From NCBI GenBank assembly GCA_016285815.1, contig JAEERN010000200.1, positions 1 to 7,545 of the forward strand: a stretch of DNA of 7,545 nucleotides, read 5' to 3'. Below the pieces are notes generated by a model, which did not search any database, had not been told where the DNA came from, and worked only from the letters and a program-made list of their open reading frames with translations. This DNA is from Clostridiales bacterium. GTDB lineage: Bacteria > Bacillota > Clostridia > Oscillospirales > QAMX01. Position 1 is the stretch's first letter, and every line of letters starts with the position of its first letter. Of this stretch, positions 1-5,229 are shown piece after piece. The position numbers and the translations under genes were made by a program.

Positions 1-798
1 GGTCACGACGGCCAGCCCGGCGGCCACGGCGTGCCCGTGGGGCACGGCGTAGCCGGACAGCTTTTCCACGGCGTGGCCCACGGTGTGGCCCAGATTCAGC
101 AGCTTGCGGGGACCGGACTCGCGCTCGTCGGCCTCGACGACGCGGGCCTTGTGGGCCACGGAGCGGGCGATCAGCGTTTCGACCGGGACGGTCTCGTCGG
201 AACAGAGCGCGAACAGCTCCGGGTCGAACAGCACGCCGGTCTTGACGATCTCCGCCATGCCCGAGGCGAACTGGTCCCGCGGCAGCGTCGCCAGACAGTC
301 CGCGTCGCAGAGCACGGCCGCGGGCTGGACGAAGAGGCCGGCCAGGTTCTTCCCGGCGGGCAGGTCCACGGCGGTCTTGCCGCCCACCGAGGCGTCCACC
401 ATGGCCAGCAGCGTGGTGGGGACCTGGAGGAAGGCGATCCCGCGCAGATAACAGCCCGCGGCGAAGCCCGTCACGTCGCCGACGACGCCGCCGCCCAGCG
501 CGACGGCCAGATCCCGCCGCTGAAGGCCGGAGGCTGCGAAAAAACCGAGGATCCGTCCGAAGGTGTCCAGCGTCTTGTACCGCTCGCCGGCGGGCAGCGT
601 CAGCGTCACGGCGGAAAAGCCGGCGGTCTCCAGCGAACGGACGGCCGCGTCGAGGTACAGCGGCGCGACGTTCTCGTCCGTCACCACCGCCGCGCGGCAG
701 GGGCCGTGGGCCCCGGCGGCGATGCGGCCGAGATCCTTCAGCAGGCCGCGGCCCACGGAGACGGTATAGGGGGCGGATGCGGAAACGGAGATCTGCAT
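1..798 (-). CDS. aroB: 3-dehydroquinate synthase, C-terminus cut by window edge
   Basis: Second enzyme of the shikimate pathway: NAD- and metal-dependent cyclisation of DAHP to 3-dehydroquinate in the cytoplasm. The reading frame is open from the ATG at 798 to base 1, giving 266 residues of a family that is usually about 350-360 long, so roughly 90 residues lie beyond the edge. The family signatures are all visible: GGGVVGD at 102-108 (nucleotide-binding loop), PTTLL at 127-131, SVGGK at 137-141, and GKN soon after. Predicted metal ligands are Glu183 (GMAEIVK), His238 (NLGHTVGH) and His254 (PHGH); the 16-residue spacing of the two histidines is close to that of characterised enzymes. The start lies 4 bases after the tyrA stop, with GGGAGG inside the end of tyrA as ribosome binding site. 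This is the third gene of the aroF-tyrA-aroB operon. Identification is firm. Confidence 0.96.
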   Translation of the reverse strand, partial: MQISVSASAPYTVSVGRGLLKDLGRIAAGAHGPCRAAVVTDENVAPLYLDAAVRSLETAGFSAVTLTLPAGERYKTLDTFGRILGFFAASGLQRRDLAVALGGGVVGDVTGFAAGCYLRGIAFLQVPTTLLAMVDASVGGKTAVDLPAGKNLAGLFVQPAAVLCDADCLATLPRDQFASGMAEIVKTGVLFDPELFALCSDETVPVETLIARSVAHKARVVEADERESGPRKLLNLGHTVGHAVEKLSGYAVPHGHAVAAGLAVVT

Positions 799-802
799 GG
801 CG

Positions 803-1639
803 TTACGAACCTCCCGCGGTGGATTTCTTGACGCGCCCGTCGTGCAGCAGGGCGCGGAGCGCCCCGGCGTCCCGGGCGTTCAGGGCGGCCAGGACCTCGT
901 CCAGCCGTCCGATCAGGCCGGACAGCTCGGCCGACAGATAGTCGGCGTTGTCCAGCATCAGCTCGGTCCACATGTCCTCGTCCATGCGGGCCACCCGCGT
1001 CATGTCCCGGAAGCTGCCGGCGGAAAAACCGTGGCGCTCCTGGGCGGCGGGCGAGCGGACGTAGGCCCCGGAGACCACGTGGGCCAGCTGGGACGTCAGG
1101 GCGATGATGCGGTCGTGCTCGTCCGGGTCGGAGACCGTCAGCCGGGCGAAGCCCAGATCGAGAAAGAAGTTCTTCAGCGACTCGAGCCGGGCGATGTCCG
1201 TGTCCGGCGGCGGCGTCACGATCATGGAGGCGCCGACGAACAGGTCGTCCGACGAGGCGGTGAAGCCGCCGCGCTCGCGGCCGGCCATGGGGTGGCCGCC
1301 GATGTAGCAAAAGCCGTGCCGGGCGGCGAGCTCGCCCAGCGGCCCCACCACGGCCCGCTTGACGCCGCACAGGTCCATCAGCACGGCCCCGGCCGGGACG
1401 AGGGCGGCGTGTTCTCCGGCCCAGCGGACGGCGGCGGCGGGGCGAAGGGCCAGAAAGATCAGATCGCAGCCGCCCAGCGTCTCTCCGTTCAGCTCGCCGT
1501 CCACCGCGCCGGACAGGCGCGCCAGCAGCATGGTCTCCGCGTCGATATCGGCGCCCAGCACCCGGTGGTCGGTGCGGGTCTTGATGCTTTTGGCCATGGA
1601 GCCGCCGATGAGCCCCAGACCGACGATGCCGACGGTCAT
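803..1639 (-). CDS. tyrA: Prephenate dehydrogenase
   Basis: Oxidative decarboxylation of prephenate to 4-hydroxyphenylpyruvate, the tyrosine branch of aromatic synthesis. The protein has 278 residues. The N-terminus is a Rossmann fold with GLGLIGGS at 7-14 and an acidic Asp31 at the end of the second strand, which suggests NAD rather than NADP. GGHPMAGRE at 114-122 is the family signature, and His116 matches the usual catalytic histidine. TSQLAHVVSGA (182-192) and SFRDMTRVA (209-217) belong to the helical C-terminal dimerisation domain. There is no C-terminal ACT domain and no fused chorismate mutase, so feedback control by an ACT domain is not expected. Its ATG overlaps the aroF TGA (ATGA, 4 bases), pointing to translational coupling. 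An arogenate dehydrogenase of the same family cannot be excluded by sequence alone. Confidence 0.95.
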   Translation of the reverse strand: MTVGIVGLGLIGGSMAKSIKTRTDHRVLGADIDAETMLLARLSGAVDGELNGETLGGCDLIFLALRPAAAVRWAGEHAALVPAGAVLMDLCGVKRAVVGPLGELAARHGFCYIGGHPMAGRERGGFTASSDDLFVGASMIVTPPPDTDIARLESLKNFFLDLGFARLTVSDPDEHDRIIALTSQLAHVVSGAYVRSPAAQERHGFSAGSFRDMTRVARMDEDMWTELMLDNADYLSAELSGLIGRLDEVLAALNARDAGALRALLHDGRVKKSTAGGS

Positions 1640-2655
1640 TTCGTCTCACCGCCCGCGGCCAGGAACCCGTGCAGCGCGCAGAGCCTGGGCGCCAGCGCGG
1701 CGAACTCCTCCGGCCGCAGGGACTGGGCCCCGTCGCAGAGGGCGTGCTCCGGATCGTTGTGGACCTCGACGATGAGCCCGTCGGCGCCGGCGGCCACGGC
1801 GGCCGTGGCCATGGGGGGCACCAGCCAGGAGCGTCCGGAGGCGTGGCTGGGGTCGATGATGACGGGCAGGTGGCTCAGCTTTTTCAGGACCGGGACGGCG
1901 GCCAGATCCTGAGTGTTGCGGGTATAGGTCTCAAAGGTCCGGATGCCGCGCTCGCAGAGGATGACGTTCTCGTTGCCCCCGGCCATGACGTACTCCGCGC
2001 TCATGAGCCACTCTTCATAGGTGGCCGACAGGCCGCGCTTGAGCAGGACCGGCTTCTCCTGACGGCCCAGCGCCTTTAAAAGGTCGAAGTTCTGCATGTT
2101 CCGCGCGCCGACCTGGATCAGGTCCACGTCGGCGAACAGGGACAGCTGGCCGATGTCCATGATCTCGGTGACGATGGGAAGGCCCGTTTCGGCCCGGGCG
2201 GACTTCAGAAAGTCGAGGCCCCGCGCGCCGAGCCCCTGAAAGGAGTAGGGCGACGTCCGCGGCTTGAAGGCCCCGCCGCGCAGCATGGTGGCGCCGGCGG
2301 CCTTGACGGCGCGGGCGATGCCGACCACCTGTTCCTCGCTCTCCACGGAGCAGGGTCCGGCGATCAGGGTCAGGCTCCCGCCGCCCACGCGCGTGTTCCC
2401 CACGGGGACCACGGTGTCCTCGGGGTGGAATTTCCGGTTGGCGTTTTTATACGGCTCCTGCACGCGCTTGACGTCCTCGACGATGTCGAGAGCCGAGATC
2501 AGGTCGATGTCCAGCGCCGAGGTGTCGCCCACCAGCCCCAGGATGGTGTGGGCCTCGCCCACGCTGCTGTGGACCGAGACGCCCTTGGTCTCCAGCCACG
2601 AGACGAGGCTTTTCAGCCGCTCGGGCGACGCGTTCTTTTTCAGTACGACGATCAT
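1636..2655 (-). CDS. aroF: 3-deoxy-7-phosphoheptulonate (DAHP) synthase, type I-beta with N-terminal regulatory domain
   Basis: First committed enzyme of the shikimate pathway: condenses phosphoenolpyruvate and erythrose 4-phosphate to DAHP. At 339 residues it matches the Thermotoga-type enzyme in length and layout. Residues 1 to about 70 form a ferredoxin-like (ACT-like) domain that in this subfamily mediates inhibition by Tyr or Phe; a TIM barrel follows. Barrel motifs are AGPCSVES (99-106), GGAFKPRTSPYSFQG (127-141), GARNMQNF (183-190), KRG (206-208) and DPSHASG (268-274). Predicted metal ligands are Cys102, His271, Glu297 and Asp308, essentially the numbering known for T. maritima. The ATG at 2655 is preceded by AAAGG 10 bases upstream; that site sits immediately after the attenuator hairpin at 2677-2709. 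First structural gene of the aro operon. The symbol follows common usage (aroA or aroG in some Gram-positives). Confidence 0.96.
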   Translation of the reverse strand: MIVVLKKNASPERLKSLVSWLETKGVSVHSSVGEAHTILGLVGDTSALDIDLISALDIVEDVKRVQEPYKNANRKFHPEDTVVPVGNTRVGGGSLTLIAGPCSVESEEQVVGIARAVKAAGATMLRGGAFKPRTSPYSFQGLGARGLDFLKSARAETGLPIVTEIMDIGQLSLFADVDLIQVGARNMQNFDLLKALGRQEKPVLLKRGLSATYEEWLMSAEYVMAGGNENVILCERGIRTFETYTRNTQDLAAVPVLKKLSHLPVIIDPSHASGRSWLVPPMATAAVAAGADGLIVEVHNDPEHALCDGAQSLRPEEFAALAPRLCALHGFLAAGGETK

Positions 2656-2676
2656 GATGTCTCAACCTTTCTGTAT

Positions 2677-2709
2677 AAAAAAGACCCGCGGCCGGTCCGG
2701 CCGCGGGTC
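2677..2709 (-). terminator. Intrinsic terminator (attenuator) in the aroF leader
   Basis: Read on the minus strand, the arms GACCCGCGGCCGG (2709-2697) and CCGGCCGCGGGTC (2695-2683) are perfectly complementary over 13 bp around a single central base, and six T follow directly (2682-2677). The central pairs would open to give a normal loop. The hairpin ends only 7 bases before the aroF ribosome binding site and lies downstream of the aro promoter and leader ORF. It therefore cannot end an upstream gene without also controlling aroF. The position is that of an attenuator. Confidence 0.9.
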
Positions 2710-2769
2710 GTCAGATCGAAGGATCCCAGGGACCTCAGCGGTGCGCGCAGGCGCGTTCGGCCGAACCGG
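2692..2769 (-). promoter_or_regulatory. Candidate antiterminator pairing competing with the attenuator
   Basis: Bases 2769-2758 (CCGGTTCGGCCG on the minus strand) can pair with 2703-2692 (CGGCCGGACCGG): 12 consecutive pairs with one G-U wobble at 2764/2697. The downstream strand takes bases from both arms of the terminator, so the two structures are mutually exclusive. The upstream strand can instead pair with 2832-2824 (9 bp, one G-U), or fold on itself through the palindrome GTTCGGCCGAAC (2766-2755); either would release the terminator. Pairings were found by hand; no folding energies were computed. Confidence 0.7.
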
Positions 2770-2851
2770 AAAAAGCCTTACCCCAATAGAAAAAGGTAAA
2801 GCCGGAAAAGCGGCGATAGCAGCGTTCAGCCGGGAAGGCGGGGCAGCGCAC
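2735..2851 (-). CDS. Aromatic leader peptide of the aroF attenuator (38 codons)
   Basis: A short ORF starts with GTG at 2851 and stops with TGA at 2737-2735. A strong ribosome binding site, GGAGG at 2865-2861, sits 9 bases before the start, and the promoter TATACT is about 40 bases upstream. The 38-residue product has six Phe, two Tyr and one Trp, concentrated in a core reading F-S-G-F-T-F-F-Y-W at residues 15-23, with a further Phe27. The Phe-Phe-Tyr-Trp codons occupy 2794-2783. A ribosome waiting there would have its leading edge near 2770, just short of the antiterminator strand at 2769-2758. The peptide itself probably has no function; its translation is the sensor. Four of six Phe codons and both Tyr codons are the T-ending form. 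Seen: the ORF, its signals and composition. Inferred: the regulatory role, from the analogy with pheL/trpL-type leaders and the downstream DAHP synthase gene. Confidence 0.82.
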   Translation of the reverse strand: MRCPAFPAERCYRRFSGFTFFYWGKAFSGSAERACAHR

Positions 2852-2892
2852 GGGCAGGTTCCTCCGTTTGACGGGCGTTCGATTTCGAGGGT

Positions 2893-2921
2893 AGTATAGC
2901 ACAACCGCCCCGCGCTGTCAA
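2893..2921 (-). promoter_or_regulatory. Sigma-70-type promoter of the aroF-tyrA-aroB operon
   Basis: On the minus strand, TTGACA (2921-2916) is a perfect -35 box and TATACT (2898-2893) a 5/6 -10 box, with a 17-base spacer. Transcription would begin near 2886, giving a leader of about 230 bases that holds the leader ORF and attenuator. The -35 box sits exactly in the loop of an 11-bp inverted repeat. Confidence 0.88.
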
Positions 2922-2932
2922 GCGCGGGGCGG
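2905..2932 (-). repeat. Perfect 11-bp inverted repeat around the aro -35 box; possible degV terminator or operator
   Basis: CCGCCCCGCGC (2932-2922) and GCGCGGGGCGG (2915-2905) are exact complements separated by the six bases TTGACA, which are the -35 box of the aro promoter. The repeat lies 30 bases after the degV stop and could end the degV transcript. However, what follows is TTGTGC rather than a T tract, and the T5 run lies on the wrong side, so it would be a weak intrinsic terminator. A repressor operator is the alternative. The structure is certain; the role is not. Confidence 0.5.
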
Positions 2933-2961
2933 CGAAAAACAGGCGGGAAGACCGTTTTTTT

Positions 2962-3861
2962 TCAGCGCGGACGCTCGTCGCCGAGGAAGTAGACGGCCAC
3001 GGTGCCGGGCCCGCTGTGCGAGGCGATGATGGTGCCGATGTCGTAGATGGGGATCGCCCCCTGAAGGGCGGGGAAGGTCTTTTCCAGCAGGGCGCGGGTC
3101 TCCAGAGCGGTAGAGAGACAGTTGGAGTGGGAGATGAAGCACTTTCCGGCGTAGTCGCGGCCGCCCTCGGCGTGGGCCAGAACGGCGCGGACCGTGGCGC
3201 CGACGGCGTTTTTCTTGCCGCGCACCTTGTCGTAGGCCACGATGCGCCCGTCGTAGTCCAGCCGCATCAGCGGGCAGATGCCGAGGATCGTGGCCGCGGC
3301 CGCGGCGGCGCCGGAGACCCGGCCGGAGCGGCGGAAGAACTTCATGTCCGTGGAGAAGAACTGGTGGTGGACCAGGCGCTTGTGCGTCTCGAGCCAGTCG
3401 GCGATCTCCTCGGCGGAGCGCCCGGCGTCCCGCAGGTCGGCCGCCGAGTCCACCAGCAGACCGTAGCCGGAGGAGGCGCAGGTCGAGTCGACGACGGTCA
3501 GGGCCACGTCCGGATGGGCCGCGCGGAACTCGTCGGCGGCGATCTGGGCGTTCAGCACCGAGTTGCTCATGCCGGAGCCGAAGGCGATGTGGAGCAGGTC
3601 CCGGCCGGGATGATCCGCGGCCAGCTTTTCGAAAAAGTCCGTGTACTGCTGGGGGTTGATCTGGGACGTGGCGGGCAGGGCGCCGCCGTCGAGGAACCCG
3701 TAGAACCGCCCCAGCGCCTCCGGGTCGCGCAGCATATCGTCGGCGTACTCGGCACCGTTCACCGTATACGAATAGAACAGGACCGGAATCTCCCGCGCGG
3801 AGACGGCGGAAAAGGGCATGTCGACAGTGGATTCACAGGACAAAACGAACGGATGATGCAT
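2962..3861 (-). CDS. DegV family protein (fatty-acid-binding)
   Basis: A 299-residue DegV-family protein; the usual family length is about 280-300. Members bind a long-chain fatty acid between two domains, and some (FakB) deliver it to the fatty acid kinase FakA for entry into phospholipid synthesis. Visible family features are an N-terminal strand with S-x-S/T-x-D-like residues (SCESTVD, 8-14), IPV and the YTVNGAEYADD segment (25-42), TSQ at 65-67 (fatty-acid carboxylate site), GSGMSNS at 95-101, DSTCASSG (125-132), RRSGRVSG (177-184) and HSGPGT at 282-287. No signal peptide or membrane segment is seen. GAGGGG lies 6 bases before the ATG. It has its own promoter (3938-3966) and is followed by the aro operon promoter, so it appears monocistronic. 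No fakA is in view, so a FakB role is plausible but not shown. The lipid is unknown. Confidence 0.92.
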   Translation of the reverse strand: MHHPFVLSCESTVDMPFSAVSAREIPVLFYSYTVNGAEYADDMLRDPEALGRFYGFLDGGALPATSQINPQQYTDFFEKLAADHPGRDLLHIAFGSGMSNSVLNAQIAADEFRAAHPDVALTVVDSTCASSGYGLLVDSAADLRDAGRSAEEIADWLETHKRLVHHQFFSTDMKFFRRSGRVSGAAAAAATILGICPLMRLDYDGRIVAYDKVRGKKNAVGATVRAVLAHAEGGRDYAGKCFISHSNCLSTALETRALLEKTFPALQGAIPIYDIGTIIASHSGPGTVAVYFLGDERPR

Positions 3862-3937
3862 CGAAAACCCCTCTTTTTCTGGTTTTAGGATCCGGGACGA
3901 CGGAAAACAAATATTTTTCTGTTCTCTCTTCTTCTAT

Positions 3938-3966
3938 ATTATACCGCATCCGGCGGCCGGGGGCAA
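3938..3966 (-). promoter_or_regulatory. Promoter of the degV-family gene
   Basis: On the minus strand, TATAAT (3943-3938) is a perfect -10 box, with TTGCCC (3966-3961; 4/6 match) 17 bases upstream. Transcription would begin near 3931, about 70 bases before the ATG, with a purine-rich untranslated leader. It diverges from the promoter at 4067-4095. Confidence 0.75.
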
Positions 3967-3984
3967 ATGAATTCTGGCGAAAAG

Positions 3985-4005
3985 GCGGACGATTTAAGCG
4001 GACGA
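3985..4005. repeat. Short direct repeat GCGGACGA-TTTAA-GCGGACGA between divergent promoters
   Basis: Two identical 8-mers (3985-3992 and 3998-4005) are spaced by TTTAA, a 13-base period. They lie upstream of the degV -35 box and upstream of the oxidoreductase promoter. This could be a tandem binding site for a regulator, but 8-mers recur by chance in GC-rich DNA and no regulator gene is in the window. Confidence 0.35.
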
Positions 4006-4066
4006 AAGCCGCCGCCAGTTTGTGGTGCTTCGACAAAGGAAGCCGCTTTCCGTCCGGGGATCGGAC

Positions 4067-4095
4067 TTGATTTCCCGGCCGGAGTGTGCTATAGT
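4067..4095 (+). promoter_or_regulatory. Promoter of the oxidoreductase-isomerase operon
   Basis: TTGATT (4067-4072; 4/6) and TATAGT (4090-4095; 5/6) with a 17-base spacer. Transcription would begin near 4102, leaving a leader of about 57 bases. Confidence 0.72.
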
Positions 4096-4103
4096 TTTCC
4101 CAA

Positions 4104-4135
4104 AGGCCGCGGCGCGGGATCGCCGGAAGCGGCCT
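4104..4135 (+). repeat. Hairpin in the 5' leader of the oxidoreductase mRNA
   Basis: AGGCCGC (4104-4110) pairs with GCGGCCT (4129-4135), and inside it GGCG (4111-4114) can pair with CGCC (4121-4124). It begins at about the predicted +1 and ends 9 bases before the ribosome binding site AGGAGA (4145-4150). It may protect the 5' end of the mRNA. No T tract follows, so it is not a terminator. Confidence 0.45.
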
Positions 4136-4158
4136 CCGAAAAAAAGGAGAACGGACTT

Positions 4159-5229
4159 ATGACGAAAAAACTCAGGATCGCCCAGATCGGCGTCGGCGGC
4201 ATGGGAAGCGTGCACCTTCGTCTCAGCCACGCGAAGAACCCCCGGATCGAGCTGGTCGCGCTCTGCGACCTGATCCCGGAGCGCTGCGAGAGGATGCGGC
4301 GCGAGCTGGGCCGGGAGGACATCGCCGTCTACACCGACTATCGCGAGATGATCGAAAAGGAACAGCTGGACGCGGTGGACATCGTCACGCCCAACGATCT
4401 GCACTCGGTCATCGCGGTCTACGCGCTGGAGCACGGGCTGAACGTGTTCTGTGAGAAGCCGGACGCCGTCTCGGTGGAAGAGGCCCTGAAGATGCAGGCG
4501 GCCGCCGAGGCCAGCGGCAAGGTGCTGATGGTCATGCGGAACAACCGGTACACGCAGAAGGCCCGGTATCTCAAGGACTTCATCGCGTCGGGCGCGGCGG
4601 GCGAGATCTACTGCGGCCGGTGCGGCTGGATCCGCCGGCGGGGCATCCCCGGCCGGGGCGGCTGGTTCACCACCAAGGCGCGGTCCGGCGGCGGCCCGCT
4701 CATCGACCTCGGCGTCCACATGATCGACCTGGCCATCTGGCTCATGGGGAGCCCGCGGCCCGTGGCGGTCTCGGGCTGCACCTATTCCAAGTTCTCCGGG
4801 GACGAGTCCGCGGCGGACAGCGAGCACGCCGCCTTCGGCGACGCGCAGAAGGGCGGCACCTTCGACGTCGAGGATCTGGCCATGGGCTTCATCCGCTTCG
4901 AGAACGGCGCCTGTCTCCAGATCGAGTTCAGCTGGGCCTCGAACATCAAAGAGGAAAAGCGGTTCGTCGAGCTGCGCGGCACCAAGGCCGGCATCAGCTG
5001 GCAGGGCGACGGCGCGGAGATCTATACCGAGCAGAACGGCTATCCCGTGGACCTGCGGCGCACGGACGGCGACCCGTCCAGCGAGCACGACGCCGCCCTT
5101 CGCCACTTCACCCGGATCATCCTCGACGGGGAAGAGAAGGACTATGTTCCCCAGCAGGGCGTGGACATGATCCGGATCCTGACCGCGCTCTACGAGTCGG
5201 CCGAGACCGGGAAAGAGGTGCGGCTCTGA
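4159..5229 (+). CDS. Gfo/Idh/MocA family NAD(P)-dependent oxidoreductase
   Basis: A cytoplasmic dehydrogenase of 356 residues, normal for a family that oxidises or reduces sugars, inositols and their derivatives with a nicotinamide cofactor. Residues 1-120 form a Rossmann fold with GVGGMG at 11-16, an acidic Asp37 after the second strand (ALCDL), TPNDLH (77-82) and the catalytic-lysine motif CEKP at 98-101 (Lys100). The C-terminal alpha/beta domain carries SGGGPLIDLGVHMIDLAIWLMG (176-197), where Asp183 and His187 occupy the usual active-site positions. The basic segment WIRRRGIPGRGGWF (157-170) is shared with a subgroup of mostly uncharacterised family members. The ATG at 4159 has AGGAGA 8 bases upstream and follows the promoter; an in-frame extension to 3967 would start upstream of the promoter and is rejected. 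It is co-transcribed with the overlapping isomerase-like gene. Family is certain; substrate unknown. Confidence 0.93.
   Translation: MTKKLRIAQIGVGGMGSVHLRLSHAKNPRIELVALCDLIPERCERMRRELGREDIAVYTDYREMIEKEQLDAVDIVTPNDLHSVIAVYALEHGLNVFCEKPDAVSVEEALKMQAAAEASGKVLMVMRNNRYTQKARYLKDFIASGAAGEIYCGRCGWIRRRGIPGRGGWFTTKARSGGGPLIDLGVHMIDLAIWLMGSPRPVAVSGCTYSKFSGDESAADSEHAAFGDAQKGGTFDVEDLAMGFIRFENGACLQIEFSWASNIKEEKRFVELRGTKAGISWQGDGAEIYTEQNGYPVDLRRTDGDPSSEHDAALRHFTRIILDGEEKDYVPQQGVDMIRILTALYESAETGKEVRL

Noticed and set aside
31..831. 266-residue plus-strand ORF opposite aroB
   Set aside because: Shadow of aroB, whose minus-strand translation carries all family motifs; the His/Gly-rich product has no recognisable domain.
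797..1912. 371-residue plus-strand ORF across tyrA and part of aroF
   Set aside because: Antisense to two clear enzymes; low-complexity Gly/Ala/Arg/Val-rich translation typical of the shadow of a GC-rich gene.
2656..2886. T-box riboswitch in the aroF leader
   Set aside because: A terminator before an amino acid gene suggests a T-box, but the conserved T-box sequence (AGGGTGG-like, pairing with the tRNA acceptor end) is not found before the terminator, whereas a ribosome binding site and aromatic ORF are.
2662..2904. 80-residue minus-strand ORF over the aroF leader
   Set aside because: It begins at TTG inside the promoter -10 region, before the predicted transcription start, and runs in a different frame from the leader ORF that has the GGAGG site. 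Its composition is that of random GC-rich sequence.
3016..3888. 290-residue plus-strand ORF opposite degV
   Set aside because: Antisense shadow with Gly/Val-rich composition; the minus strand encodes a clear DegV protein.
3967..4158. 64-residue N-terminal extension of the oxidoreductase
   Set aside because: It would start upstream of the predicted promoter at 4067-4095; the family begins at the Rossmann strand just after the ATG at 4159, which has a good ribosome binding site.
3994..5106. 370-residue minus-strand ORF opposite the oxidoreductase
   Set aside because: Shadow of the Gfo/Idh/MocA gene and biased in composition; no ribosome binding site or domain seen.
4620..5228. N-terminal extension of the isomerase-like protein to 4620
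   Set aside because: The extension is an out-of-frame reading of the oxidoreductase gene; the TIM barrel starts at the ATG at 5229.
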